Notes: a model not told the origin generated them from the letters alone. Positions 1 to 8,689 are shown, numbered from the stretch's first letter. The stretch is DNA of 22,522 nt from Apopatocola sp963628785 (GCA_963628785.1 CAVGGQ010000030.1:1-22522), one strand, 5' to 3'. Numbers and translations are program-made.

Positions 1-7
1 GCTCTGA

Positions 8-787
8 TTAACTAATTTCTACCATGCAGGTGTCCAACTTGCACTTGCAATTTGCTGAATATTCTTTATTTTCCTGTGCCATGCTTACGCGGTCGAATAT
101 CGGTTTGGCTTCGCGCAGGTACAGATTTTTGTCCCGCTCGGGCCAGGTGTGTGTCAGCAGGAGCCGCCCGACATCGGCTTTGAGGGCGATCTGCGCGGCT
201 TCCATGGCATCCAGATGATAGGGCGTCTTGCCGGAATCCGTATTGAGGAATGTGCTTTCGCACAGGAACAGATCCGCATTGCGGCAGAAGGCGCAGTATG
301 CGTCGATGTCCCGATAGCCCATGTCGCCGCTGTATACGAATTTGGCACCGTCCTTTTCGATGCATACGCTGTAATTTTCGACGGCGTGATGCGTTTTGAA
401 AAAGCAGACTTCGCATCCGTCGATATGCAGCACAGAGCTTTCGTTATAGGTATGGAGCTGAAATACGCCCTCACGGTTATTGCGGATCAGCTCGGCATCG
501 CAGATCGTACTTTTATCCGCAGTTTCCGGAAGATAGATCTGAATGTCGATCGGCTCGCCGAAATTCTTGTAGCAGAGGCTCGCATAAAGGATCGCAAAGA
601 GGTCGGTGTAGTGATCCTTATGGTAGTGCGAAAGGATGATGTGCAGGCTACGGATATCCTCCGGAAAGCGCATATTTCCGGAAGAGCCGAACCCGCACCC
701 GGCGCCGGTATTGAGCAAATATCCGGGACAATTCGATCCGTTTTTGCAGTACGGGGAGACACTACCCAAGATCTTCAGTTTCATCAT
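8..787 (-). CDS. MBL-fold metallohydrolase, YhfI / RNase Z-like
   Basis: This 259-residue cytosolic protein has a metallo-beta-lactamase fold. Visible metal ligands are the HYHKDH motif (His54, His56, Asp58, His59), His134 in THHAVEN, Asp155 in YSGDMGY and a terminal His213 in LLLTHTW. The HLDAMEAA segment (about 191-198) resembles the HLTAxEAA motif of RNase Z-like and YhfI-like proteins, and I see no signal peptide. It lacks the length and flexible arm expected of a true tRNA RNase Z, so the substrate is unknown; phosphodiester or ester hydrolysis is inferred from the family. The ATG lies 7 bases after the glpK stop, and its GGAGGAG ribosome binding site overlaps the end of glpK, so the two are probably co-transcribed. 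The fold assignment is firm, the function open. Confidence 0.88.
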   Translation of the reverse strand: MMKLKILGSVSPYCKNGSNCPGYLLNTGAGCGFGSSGNMRFPEDIRSLHIILSHYHKDHYTDLFAILYASLCYKNFGEPIDIQIYLPETADKSTICDAELIRNNREGVFQLHTYNESSVLHIDGCEVCFFKTHHAVENYSVCIEKDGAKFVYSGDMGYRDIDAYCAFCRNADLFLCESTFLNTDSGKTPYHLDAMEAAQIALKADVGRLLLTHTWPERDKNLYLREAKPIFDRVSMAQENKEYSANCKCKLDTCMVEIS

Positions 788-794
788 CCAGATC

Positions 795-2297
795 TTACTC
801 CTCCCATTCGCGGGCGCGGGTCACGGCTTTGTGCCAGCGGGCGCAGTAGTTCTGCGCCGTTTCGGCGTCCATTTTGGGGCGGAAGATGGCGGCGGAGGTG
901 CGGATGCGGGCAATGTCGCCGATGTCGTTCCATACGCCGGCGTGGAGGCCGGCAAGAAACGCCGCGCCGAGAGCCGTTGTTTCCACCATAGCGGGGCGGT
1001 CGATCGGGCAGCGGAGAATGTCCGCCTGGAACTGCATGAGGAAGCGGTTCACGGATGCGCCGCCGTCCACACGGAGGATCTGCATCGGTGCGCCGCAGTC
1101 TTTTTCCATGGCGTCGATGAGGTCGCGCACCTGATAGGCGATGCCCTCAAGACCCGCACGGACCACATGGGCGCGGGTGACTCCGCGCGTGAGCCCGACG
1201 ATCGTTCCGCGCGCGTACATATCCCAGTAGGGTGCGCCAAGGCCGGTGAAGGCGGAGACGAGGTACACGCCGCCGTTGTCCGGCACGGATTCCGCCAACG
1301 TCTGCGTTTCCTCGGAGGAGGAGACGAGATGCAGCTCGTCGCGCATCCACTGCACGGTGCTGCCGGCATTGAATACGCTGCCCTCGAGACAGTAGTTGGT
1401 CTCGCCGCGAATGTTCCACGCCACACACGAGAGAAGGCCGCTGCGGCTCACCGGAACGCTCGTGCCGGTGTTCATCATGGCAAAGCAGCCGGTACCGTAG
1501 GTGTTCTTTGCTTCACCCGGATGGATGCAGCCCTGCCCGAGCAGCGCCGCCTGCTGGTCGCCCGCCGCGCCGCAGATGGGTACGCCGGAGAGCTCCTCGA
1601 GGCCCGGCATGTGCGAGTCGATAACGCCGTATTCCTCGGAGTTGGATACCGGCTTCGGGAGCATGCACATCGGAATACGAAGTGCCGCGCAGAGCTCCTC
1701 GTCCCACTGCAGCGTGTGTATGTTGAAGAGCATCGTGCGTGAGGCATTGCTGTAATCGGTCACATGAGCGCGGCCGCCGGTGAGATTCCAGATGAGCCAT
1801 GTGTCCACCGTGCCGAACAGCAGTTCTCCCCTTTCGGCACGCTCCTGCGCTCCAGGAACATTGTCGAGGATCCAACGGAGCTTTGTGCCGGAAAAGTAGG
1901 CGTCGATGAGAAGGCCGGTTTTCTCGCGGATCTTCTCTTCCCACCCAGCTTTGCGCAGCTCCTCGCACAGCGGCGCGGTGCGGCGGCACTGCCAGACAAC
2001 GGCGTTATAGATGGGGCGGCCGGTGTCTTTTTCCCATACGATCGTCGTTTCGCGCTGGTTCGTAATACCGAGGCCGGCGATGTCCGAGGCGGCGAGACCG
2101 CTCATGCGGAACGCTTCGGAGAGCGACTCGAGCTGCGTATAGAGGATCGTCATCGGGTCATGCTCCACCCAGCCCGGCTGCGGGTAGATCTGGGCGAACG
2201 GATGCTGCGAGACTGCCGACACGCTGCCCGAGGCATCGAATATAATGGCGCGCGAGCTTGTCGTACCCTGATCGAGGGCAATTACATACTGGCTCAT
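795..2297 (-). CDS. glpK: Glycerol kinase
   Basis: Glycerol kinase phosphorylates glycerol with ATP to sn-glycerol 3-phosphate in the cytoplasm. The 500-residue length is normal for GlpK. The protein opens with the FGGY phosphate-binding segment ALDQGTTSSRAIIFD and contains VVWQCRRT, FSGTKLRWILDN, AGDQQAALLGQ, KNTYGTGCF and GLEGIAYQVRDLID, all typical of GlpK rather than other FGGY sugar kinases. The ATG has an AGGAGG site about 8 bases upstream. In low-GC Gram-positive GlpK a PTS-phosphorylated His sits just before the AGDQQ motif, in a SYHFYG-like context; here that stretch reads SHMPGLEEL, so PTS control is doubtful (inference from memory of the family). An MBL hydrolase follows 7 bases downstream, and a lipase gene diverges on the other side. 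I found no convincing minus-strand promoter. Confidence 0.97.
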   Translation of the reverse strand: MSQYVIALDQGTTSSRAIIFDASGSVSAVSQHPFAQIYPQPGWVEHDPMTILYTQLESLSEAFRMSGLAASDIAGLGITNQRETTIVWEKDTGRPIYNAVVWQCRRTAPLCEELRKAGWEEKIREKTGLLIDAYFSGTKLRWILDNVPGAQERAERGELLFGTVDTWLIWNLTGGRAHVTDYSNASRTMLFNIHTLQWDEELCAALRIPMCMLPKPVSNSEEYGVIDSHMPGLEELSGVPICGAAGDQQAALLGQGCIHPGEAKNTYGTGCFAMMNTGTSVPVSRSGLLSCVAWNIRGETNYCLEGSVFNAGSTVQWMRDELHLVSSSEETQTLAESVPDNGGVYLVSAFTGLGAPYWDMYARGTIVGLTRGVTRAHVVRAGLEGIAYQVRDLIDAMEKDCGAPMQILRVDGGASVNRFLMQFQADILRCPIDRPAMVETTALGAAFLAGLHAGVWNDIGDIARIRTSAAIFRPKMDAETAQNYCARWHKAVTRAREWEE

Positions 2298-2362
2298 GGG
2301 AGCTCCTCCTTGCAGTGCATCCGCATCTGCGGCTCTTTTTTGCCGAATTCAGCGGTGCCTTC

Positions 2363-2391
2363 TTGATTTTTTACCGAAAAACAGGTATAAT
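2363..2391 (+). promoter_or_regulatory. Sigma-A promoter for lipase-helicase pair
   Basis: TTGATT (2363-2368) and a perfect TATAAT (2386-2391) are separated by 17 bases. The predicted transcription start near 2398 gives a leader of about 40 bases before the ATG at 2438. No other strong promoter is seen before the helicase gene, so this one probably drives both plus-strand genes. Confidence 0.75.
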
Positions 2392-2437
2392 CAGTTTCAC
2401 TATATAGGCATTATAGCACAAGAAAGGAACTTTGGCT

Positions 2438-3373
2438 ATGGCTCATATGTCGGAATTCAAATTTTTATCTTCGGACGGGCAGACCGAACTCTATGCGCGC
2501 GAGTACCGCCCGGACGGAGAAGCCGTCGGCATCGTGCAGATCGTGCATGGCATTGCAGAGCATATTGCCCGCTACAACGCCTTTGCGTCCTTCCTCGTCG
2601 ACCGTGGCTACATCGTTGTGCTGCACGATCAGCTCGGACACGGCCAAAGCGCACCGGACGAAGCACATCTCGGCTTTTTCTGTGAGGAGAACGGCTGGGA
2701 GAAGGCCGTCCAGGACATCCGCACGCTGCATGACAAGGCCGAAAAGCGCTATCCCGGCAAGCCGTACTTCCTTTACGGTCACAGCATGGGCTCGTTCCTT
2801 GCGCGCACCTATCTCATCCGCTTCCGCACGGGCCTGGACGGTGCCGTCATCAGCGGCACGGGACACCAGAGCGTTGCGCTCGTGTCCGCCGGCAAGGCGA
2901 TGAGTGCGCTCGACATCCGCCGCAACGGTGCGATGCACAAGAGCGATTTTCTCAACAAAATGGCGTTCGGCAGCTACAACGACAAGTTTGAAAACCCGCG
3001 CACCGTGAGCGACTGGCTCAGCCGCGACGAGGTTGCCGTTGATCTCTATAACGAAGATCCTTTGTGCGGGTTCGTTCCCACGGCAAGTCTTCTGCACGAC
3101 ATGATGTGCGGCATCTCGTTCATCACGAATCAGAAAAACATCGACCGCATGAAAAAGGATCTCCCGATCCTATTCGTCTCCGGCGACTGCGACCCGGTAG
3201 GCGAACAGGGACGCGGCGTGATCCGCGCCTACAAGTGCTTCCTCAAGGCCGGCATGAAGGATGTCACCATGAAGCTCTACCACGGCGGCCGCCATGAAAT
3301 GCTCAACGAAATCAACCGCGCCGAGGTATATGACGATGTCCTCAGCTGGCTCAACAGCAAGGCGGGAAAGTGA
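2438..3373 (+). CDS. Alpha/beta hydrolase, monoacylglycerol lipase / lysophospholipase-like
   Basis: This is a 311-residue serine hydrolase of the Hydrolase_4 (PldB / monoacylglycerol lipase) type. It has the oxyanion-hole HGIAEH motif, the lid-preceding DQLGHGQS motif, the nucleophile elbow GHSMGS with Ser near residue 116, an acid residue in VSGDCDPVG, and the catalytic His in GGRHEML. There is no signal peptide, so it should act in the cytosol, likely on monoacylglycerols or lysophospholipids (family inference). The ATG at 2438 is chosen because AGAAAGGA ends 9 bases upstream; an in-frame TTG at 2432 is too close to that site and an ATG at 2447 is too far. The gene diverges from glpK and lies 30 bases before the helicase gene on the same strand. 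Confidence 0.88.
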   Translation: MAHMSEFKFLSSDGQTELYAREYRPDGEAVGIVQIVHGIAEHIARYNAFASFLVDRGYIVVLHDQLGHGQSAPDEAHLGFFCEENGWEKAVQDIRTLHDKAEKRYPGKPYFLYGHSMGSFLARTYLIRFRTGLDGAVISGTGHQSVALVSAGKAMSALDIRRNGAMHKSDFLNKMAFGSYNDKFENPRTVSDWLSRDEVAVDLYNEDPLCGFVPTASLLHDMMCGISFITNQKNIDRMKKDLPILFVSGDCDPVGEQGRGVIRAYKCFLKAGMKDVTMKLYHGGRHEMLNEINRAEVYDDVLSWLNSKAGK

Positions 3374-3403
3374 CTTTTCGGGCACTCAGGCAAAGGAGAA
3401 ACC

Positions 3404-6400
3404 ATGCTGCATCCGGGTCTCTATGAACAGGTCATAAATGAAGCTCTGAACCGCGCTCTTTCGGATATTCCGGAGGAGCGCAAGTCTGTTGCGCCCATTG
3501 GCAGGGCGGAGGCATCCAAGATCCTCTCGCAGTATCTTGCGGATGTGGTGCAAAAAGGGCTCGACAATGTCATCGACAACGGAGGCGATATTGCGTCGCA
3601 GGTCAGGTTGGTCAATCAAATCGTGGAGCTCATTCGAAACGCCACGCAGGAGGCGGATTTTTCTTCGCTGAGTGTTGACCGCAGAGCCGAGCAGCTGCTC
3701 GCACTGCTGAAGGAAAATGACCCGCGCCTGGCAGTGGGAAAGACCGCCTCCGACATGGGACGTCCGGAAACATCGCTTGCGCAGAGCTCGCTCTTTACCG
3801 GAGCCGTTCACGAGCCGCAGATGTTCACGGAGCTCAAAAAAGAGATTCTCTCCGCCGACAGCATCGATATGCTCGTATCATTCGTCAAGTGGAGCGGCCT
3901 GCGGCTCATTATGGACGAACTGCGTGCTTTTACGCAAAACGGCGGCGAGCTTCGCATCATCACCACCTCCTATATGGGTGCAACCGATGTGAAAGCGATC
4001 GAAGAGCTGCGAAAGCTTCCGAACACGCGCATCAAAGTAAGCTACGATACGAAGCGCACCCGCCTCCACGCCAAAACATATGTGTTCTATCGGGAGACCG
4101 GCTTTACGACGGCCTATGTCGGCTCATCGAATCTATCCAACGCCGCCATGTCGAGTGGACTCGAGTGGAATGTCAAGGTGGCAAAAAAAGATCTCCCGGA
4201 CACGGTCGAGAAAATTGCGGCGACCTTTGAAAGCTACTGGTGCTCCCCCGACTTTGAGTATTATTCCGAAGATCAGCGGGAGCGGCTGGCATGCGCATTA
4301 AAGGCCGAGCCGTACTTTGACAGCAACCGTCCTGAGCTTTACACACTGGATATCACGCCGTATTCCTATCAGCAGGAGATTCTGGACAAGCTGGAAGCCG
4401 AGCGCACGGTGCGCGGATATACAAAAAATCTCGTTGTGGCCGCCACCGGTACGGGAAAAACCGTGATCTCCGCGCTCGATTATCGCCGATTCCGCCGGGA
4501 AAATCCCGGCAAGCCCTGCCGTCTGCTCTTTGTGGCGCATCGCGAGGAGATCCTCCGGCAGAGTCTCGTTACGTTCCGCGCCGTACTCAAGGACGCAAAT
4601 TTCGGTGATCTGTTTGTCGGCAGTTACCGGCCGGAGAGCATCGATCACCTTTTTATTTCCATTCAGACATTTAACTCGCAGGATTTCACGGCTAAAACGG
4701 CACCGGACTATTACGACTACATAGTCGTGGACGAGTTCCACCATGCCGCTGCACCGACGTATCAAAAGCTGCTTTCTTACTATCGGCCACATATTTTGCT
4801 CGGTTTGACGGCCACGCCAGAGCGCATGGACAGTAAAAGTATTCTCCCATACTTTGATAACCGCATTGCCGCGGAGATCCGTCTGCCGGAGGCCATTGAC
4901 CGGAAGCTCCTGTGTCCGGTCCAGTATTTCGGTGTGACCGATACGATCGATCTCGACACACTGCGCTGGACACGAGGCGGTTACGATAAGGGTGAACTCT
5001 CGCGCATTTATACGCTCAGCGGTGCGGCCGCCGAGCGCCGCGCCGACCTCGTCATATCCTCGGTACTCAAGTATGTCACCGACATCGACGATGTGAAGGG
5101 GCTCGGATTCTGCGTATCGGTAGAACACGCGAAATTTATGTCAAATTATGTAAACTCTAAAGGTATCCCGTCTATGTACCTCACCGGGCAGTCTACGGAC
5201 GAAGAGCGGAAAAGTGCCAAAAGCCGCCTTGTCTCCGGCGAAGTACGGTTTATATTCGTCGTGGATATTTATAACGAAGGCGTGGATATTCCGGAGATCA
5301 ATACCGTACTGTTCCTGCGTCCGACGGAATCGCTGACGGTTTTCCTGCAGCAGCTGGGGCGTGGTCTCCGGCTTTCCGAGGGTAAGGAGTGCCTGACGGT
5401 TTTGGATTTTATCGGTCAGGCCAACAAGCGGTATAATTTTGAGGATAAGTTTGCGGCGATCCTGAAAGATCCTCCGCACGGTGTGCGGCACGAGCTGAAA
5501 AACGGTTTTGTGTCGGTACCGAAGGGTTGCTACATTCAGCTGGAGAAAAAAGCGGCGCAAATCATTTTGGAGAATATTCGCTCCTCTTACGGTACGACCG
5601 CGGGGCTGGTATCACGCATTATTGCTTTTACCGAGGACAGCTCTCTGCCGCTTACGCTCGAGAACTTCCTGGAGTATTACCGAATCGATGTGCGTACACT
5701 CTATCGGTTTTCCTCATTCTCACGGCTGTGTGTGAGAGCCGGTATCCGCGAGAATTTCTCAGAGCCGTTGGAAGAGACAATGACAAGGGCTTTCGGCCGT
5801 CTGGCCGCTGCGGATTCGCGCCGTTGGATCTCCTTTCTTTTGGACATTCTCCCCCGATTGGACGATGTGAATTTTTCCGCATTGAGCGATTCGGAAAAGC
5901 GCATGCTGCAGATGTTTTATATTACCGTATGGGGCAAGGCGGCAGACGGCTGGGACAGTGATGAAGTTTTGGGAAATCTGTATGCTCTCTCCGACAGCAC
6001 GGTCCTGCTTGCAGAGCTCACGGAGCTGCTGCGATATCGCTTTGAGCAAATCGACTTTATCGACCGACCGGCCGATTTGGGCTTTGACTGTCCGCTGGAT
6101 GTGCATTGCACGTACACACGTGACCAGATCCTTGTCGCTTTGGACTTTATGCGTCCGTCCACCGTGCGTGAGGGCGTGAAATGGTTGCCGGAAAAGCAGT
6201 TGGATGTGTTCTTTGTAACGCTGAACAAGTCCGATAAAGATTATTCGCCCACCACCATGTACAATGATTATTCCATCAGTGAGAGTCTGTTCCATTGGCA
6301 GAGCCAAAGCACCACGGCCGAAAACTCTCCGACCGGGCAGCGATACATCCACCACACATTGCGCGGCAGCCGGGTGCTTCTCTTTGTGCGCGAATACAAA

Positions 6401-6559
6401 GCCGACCGTGTTTCCGGCGGCGCGGAGCCCTACACTTTTCTCGGAACGGCAAGCTATGTAAAGCACGAAGGCAGCCGGCCGATGAACATCACCTGGAAAC
6501 TCCGCTATCCCATTCCGGCGAAGTTTCTCAAAAAAACAAACAAACTCGTCGCACTCTGA
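3404..6559 (+). CDS. PLD nuclease - SF2 helicase - DUF3427 protein
   Basis: A 1051-residue multidomain DNA/RNA-processing protein. After a helical N-terminus comes a phospholipase D-like nuclease half (about 120-280) with the HxK motif LHAK (His222) and GSSNLS (240-245). A superfamily 2 helicase core follows: motif I ATGTGKT (347-353), motif II DEFHH (443-447), motif III LTATP (468-472) and motif VI QQLGRGLR (649-656). The C-terminal 300 residues match DUF3427, including the closing HEGSRPMNITWKL segment. The ATG has AAAGGAG 5 bases upstream. Such proteins are thought to cleave or remodel nucleic acid using ATP; a role in phage or plasmid defence is inference. All catalytic motifs look intact. 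Parts of the gene (for example 5400-5460) appear more AT-rich than neighbouring genes, which hints at transfer. Confidence 0.92.
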   Translation: MLHPGLYEQVINEALNRALSDIPEERKSVAPIGRAEASKILSQYLADVVQKGLDNVIDNGGDIASQVRLVNQIVELIRNATQEADFSSLSVDRRAEQLLALLKENDPRLAVGKTASDMGRPETSLAQSSLFTGAVHEPQMFTELKKEILSADSIDMLVSFVKWSGLRLIMDELRAFTQNGGELRIITTSYMGATDVKAIEELRKLPNTRIKVSYDTKRTRLHAKTYVFYRETGFTTAYVGSSNLSNAAMSSGLEWNVKVAKKDLPDTVEKIAATFESYWCSPDFEYYSEDQRERLACALKAEPYFDSNRPELYTLDITPYSYQQEILDKLEAERTVRGYTKNLVVAATGTGKTVISALDYRRFRRENPGKPCRLLFVAHREEILRQSLVTFRAVLKDANFGDLFVGSYRPESIDHLFISIQTFNSQDFTAKTAPDYYDYIVVDEFHHAAAPTYQKLLSYYRPHILLGLTATPERMDSKSILPYFDNRIAAEIRLPEAIDRKLLCPVQYFGVTDTIDLDTLRWTRGGYDKGELSRIYTLSGAAAERRADLVISSVLKYVTDIDDVKGLGFCVSVEHAKFMSNYVNSKGIPSMYLTGQSTDEERKSAKSRLVSGEVRFIFVVDIYNEGVDIPEINTVLFLRPTESLTVFLQQLGRGLRLSEGKECLTVLDFIGQANKRYNFEDKFAAILKDPPHGVRHELKNGFVSVPKGCYIQLEKKAAQIILENIRSSYGTTAGLVSRIIAFTEDSSLPLTLENFLEYYRIDVRTLYRFSSFSRLCVRAGIRENFSEPLEETMTRAFGRLAAADSRRWISFLLDILPRLDDVNFSALSDSEKRMLQMFYITVWGKAADGWDSDEVLGNLYALSDSTVLLAELTELLRYRFEQIDFIDRPADLGFDCPLDVHCTYTRDQILVALDFMRPSTVREGVKWLPEKQLDVFFVTLNKSDKDYSPTTMYNDYSISESLFHWQSQSTTAENSPTGQRYIHHTLRGSRVLLFVREYKADRVSGGAEPYTFLGTASYVKHEGSRPMNITWKLRYPIPAKFLKKTNKLVAL

Positions 6560-6576
6560 CGGGTTCAAGCGAAAGA

Positions 6577-6611
6577 CATCCCCCTGCGGTTCAAATTGCC
6601 GCAGGGGGATG
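6577..6611. terminator. Bidirectional hairpin between convergent genes
   Basis: A perfect 13-bp stem joins CATCCCCCTGCGG (6577-6589) to its complement at 6599-6611 across a 9-base loop. It sits between the convergent helicase (stop 6559) and threonine ammonia-lyase (stop 6615) genes. The T-tracts on either side are weak, but position and stability suit a shared terminator. Confidence 0.75.
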
Positions 6612-6614
6612 GTT

Positions 6615-7574
6615 TCAAATCGTCACATTTTTGAGGATATCGAGCTGGTTGAGGGAGACGCTGCCGCCGGAAATTATGAAGCAGACTTTGTCGGTTTGGC
6701 GGAAGGTCAGCGCGCCCTGCAGGACGGCGCCGAGGCCGATGGCGGAGGAGGCTTCGCTGAGGATCTTGCCTTCGTTCAGGAGGAGCTTCCAGCCCTTGAG
6801 GATGTATTCCTCGTTCACATCGGCAAAACCGGCCGTGTTGGCTGCGACATAGGGGAAGCACACGGTGCCGGGTTTTTGCGACACGAGCGCATCGGCAATC
6901 GTCTTTTTCTGCTCGACAGCCGTTGGCTCGCCGGCTTTCAGACTGGCGGTGTAGCGCGGCAGAACGGCGGGCTCGGCACCGTAGACCTTCGTGTCGGGCG
7001 ACACGGCACGAAGTGCCGTGGAGACGCCGCCGATGAGTCCGCCACCGCTCACGGGAACGACCACGGCATCCACGTCGGGGCACTGCTCTGCAATTTCCAG
7101 GCCGACCGTGCCCTGTCCGGCCATGACGGTCTCATCGTTATAGGGCGGCACGATCGTGGCACCGCGCTCGGCACAGATGTGCGCGGCAACATCGAACCGC
7201 TCCGCCACCTCGCACTGCACGAGCTCCGCGCCGAGGGCACGAACGGCGTCTACCTTGACCTGCGGTGCGGTGTTCGGCATGACGATGGTCGCCTTCGCAC
7301 CGAGAAGCTTTGCCGCGTACGCAATGGCTTTTCCGTGGTTGCCGGACGATGCCGCCACGAGCCCGCGTCCGAGCTCTTCCTCCGTGAGCGAGAGCGCCTT
7401 ATTCATGGCGCCGCGCAGCTTGTATGCGCCGGTCACCTGCATGCACTCGGCCTTGGCATACACCTTGCAGCCGAGGTAAGCATCGAGATTACGCAGCCGC
7501 ACGAGCGGCGTCTGCGTGATATACGGTGCGATGCGCTCGCGCGCCTCGCGGATCTCCTGAATCGTAAGAGCCAT
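6615..7574 (-). CDS. Threonine ammonia-lyase, short catabolic type (or serine racemase/dehydratase)
   Basis: This PLP-dependent fold-type II enzyme is expected to deaminate L-threonine (or serine) to a 2-oxo acid and ammonia. The Schiff-base Lys lies in TGAYKLRGA, the substrate-binding loop is SSGNHGKA, the PLP phosphate-binding loop is SGGGLIGG and the C-terminal motif is ISGGSV. At 319 residues it lacks the ACT-like regulatory domain of IlvA, so it resembles catabolic TdcB and the related serine racemases. The ATG at 7574 is chosen because AAGGAGG (7584-7590 on the complement) lies 9 bases upstream; an earlier ATG at 7583 abuts that site. No clear promoter lies between it and the upstream exonuclease gene, but a terminator-like hairpin does. 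Confidence 0.9.
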   Translation of the reverse strand: MALTIQEIREARERIAPYITQTPLVRLRNLDAYLGCKVYAKAECMQVTGAYKLRGAMNKALSLTEEELGRGLVAASSGNHGKAIAYAAKLLGAKATIVMPNTAPQVKVDAVRALGAELVQCEVAERFDVAAHICAERGATIVPPYNDETVMAGQGTVGLEIAEQCPDVDAVVVPVSGGGLIGGVSTALRAVSPDTKVYGAEPAVLPRYTASLKAGEPTAVEQKKTIADALVSQKPGTVCFPYVAANTAGFADVNEEYILKGWKLLLNEGKILSEASSAIGLGAVLQGALTFRQTDKVCFIISGGSVSLNQLDILKNVTI

Positions 7575-7614
7575 GATATTCATCCTCCTTATTAATAATA
7601 TGGCAATAAGACAA

Positions 7615-7641
7615 CAGGACGATGCGGAACGCACCGTCCTG
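7615..7641 (-). terminator. Terminator or attenuator hairpin after the exonuclease gene
   Basis: On the minus strand a 12-bp stem with one G-U pair and a 3-base loop (arms 7630-7641 and 7615-7626) starts 11 bases after the exonuclease stop. It is followed by a moderately T-rich run. On the plus strand the same bases have an A-C mismatch and then TTTTTT, but no plus-strand gene precedes it. Confidence 0.6.
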
Positions 7642-7651
7642 ATTTTTTGTG

Positions 7652-8629
7652 TTATGCCTTTTCGCTGCTGCCGGTGCGGCGGCGACGACCGCGCCCGCGG
7701 CGGCGGCGCTGCGTCGCTTTGTCGCGGTAGAATTTTTCCGTTTCGTCGTCGGCGCGGTAGAGGATGCGGTTGACCGACCACTCCTCGTCCTCGCTCTTGC
7801 GGAACTTGAGCCGAACGAGAAACTTCTTGTGCTCGGGACATGTGCCGAGCGCCATATACCTCCGGTCGCCCTGGTTGACCCAGCGCGAGAGCTTCAGCGT
7901 CTCCCCGCAGTCGGGGCACGGAACGGTGACGACTTCTTCGTCGAGAAACGCCTCGGAGCGGGCGCTGTACCCGGCGTAGGCGCGGTGGTCGAGTGCATCG
8001 GGCTCATCGTCGTGGTGCTTTTCTTCCGGAAGGCGCGTCGCGAGGAGCGTGGCAGCGTTGTCGTACTGCACCAGTCCTTCGGCAAAATCGAGCTTGGAGC
8101 ACACGAGAGCCGTATTGTACGCATCGCCGAGTGCATCGTGCGCTACGCGGGTCTGCTCAATGGAAAAATGCTCCATGGCAGTGGCGAGAGATTTCTGATT
8201 TTTGTCGCCGCCGGTCTGAATGTTATAAATAAGCTGCAGATTGATCCAGTCACCGATCCAGTCCCAATCGAGATCGTGGATAATGATGTTCTGTTCCATA
8301 ATGCGGCGGTCATCGTAGCCCCAGGTCACAAACACGGGGTCTTCGCCGCACCACTCGCGGAAACGCTCGAACACGGTGGGAAACGTATCGCCGTGACTAA
8401 GCCGCTCTTTGTCAATGCCGGTCAGCTTTTTGACCTTATAATGCATGCTCCGGAAATATACCGGACGCACATCGGACTGATATTCCTCTCCCGGGGTAAA
8501 ATCATCGTCGAGCCTTACCGCGCCGATCTGAATGATCTCACCGCTCAGGTGGATGGGAAGACGATTGAATACGGACGCGTTGGAGCTCATTGCCTGGTTC
8601 CATTCCAAATCAAGGACAATATAGGACAT
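7652..8629 (-). CDS. DEDDh 3'-5' exonuclease, KapD/ERI-1-like, with basic tail
   Basis: A 325-residue protein with an N-terminal RNase T/DnaQ-type 3'-5' exonuclease domain (about 1-185). ExoI is LDLEW (Asp7, Glu9), the second acidic site is TWGYDD (Asp106 or 107), and ExoIII is HDALGDAYNT (His164, Asp169), so the two-metal site appears complete and of DEDDh type. The layout resembles KapD and ERI-1-like nucleases of Bacillota. A C-terminal segment has CPDC and a later Cys-Pro pair in an otherwise uncharacterised region, and the protein ends in a run of Arg/Gly-rich residues (RRRRGRGRRRR) likely to bind nucleic acid. The ATG at 8629 follows an AAAGG-type site about a dozen bases upstream, with a near-consensus promoter beyond it. 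The preferred substrate (RNA or DNA) cannot be decided. Confidence 0.87.
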   Translation of the reverse strand: MSYIVLDLEWNQAMSSNASVFNRLPIHLSGEIIQIGAVRLDDDFTPGEEYQSDVRPVYFRSMHYKVKKLTGIDKERLSHGDTFPTVFERFREWCGEDPVFVTWGYDDRRIMEQNIIIHDLDWDWIGDWINLQLIYNIQTGGDKNQKSLATAMEHFSIEQTRVAHDALGDAYNTALVCSKLDFAEGLVQYDNAATLLATRLPEEKHHDDEPDALDHRAYAGYSARSEAFLDEEVVTVPCPDCGETLKLSRWVNQGDRRYMALGTCPEHKKFLVRLKFRKSEDEEWSVNRILYRADDETEKFYRDKATQRRRRGRGRRRRTGSSEKA

Positions 8630-8660
8630 TCGGTTACCGACCTTTCTTTTCAACCGTGTT

Positions 8661-8689
8661 ATTATACCAACACTGCACCAAAAGTACAA
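8661..8689 (-). promoter_or_regulatory. Sigma-A promoter for the exonuclease gene
   Basis: Read on the minus strand, TTGTAC (complement of 8684-8689) and a perfect TATAAT (complement of 8661-8666) are 17 bases apart. The predicted start near 8654 gives a leader of about 25 bases before the ATG at 8629. Confidence 0.8.

Noticed and set aside
8..787. Calling the first MBL protein a tRNA RNase Z
   Set aside because: The motifs fit the wider RNase Z/YhfI group, but the exosite arm typical of true RNase Z is not evident and the gene sits with glpK.
636..1742. A 368-codon plus-strand frame opposite glpK
   Set aside because: It is a shadow of glpK codon bias; the protein has no coherent domain.
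2319..2345. Hairpin-like CCGCATCTGCGG followed by TTTTTT on the plus strand
   Set aside because: The stem is only 4-5 bp with a very small loop and no plus-strand gene precedes it; it falls in the glpK leader.
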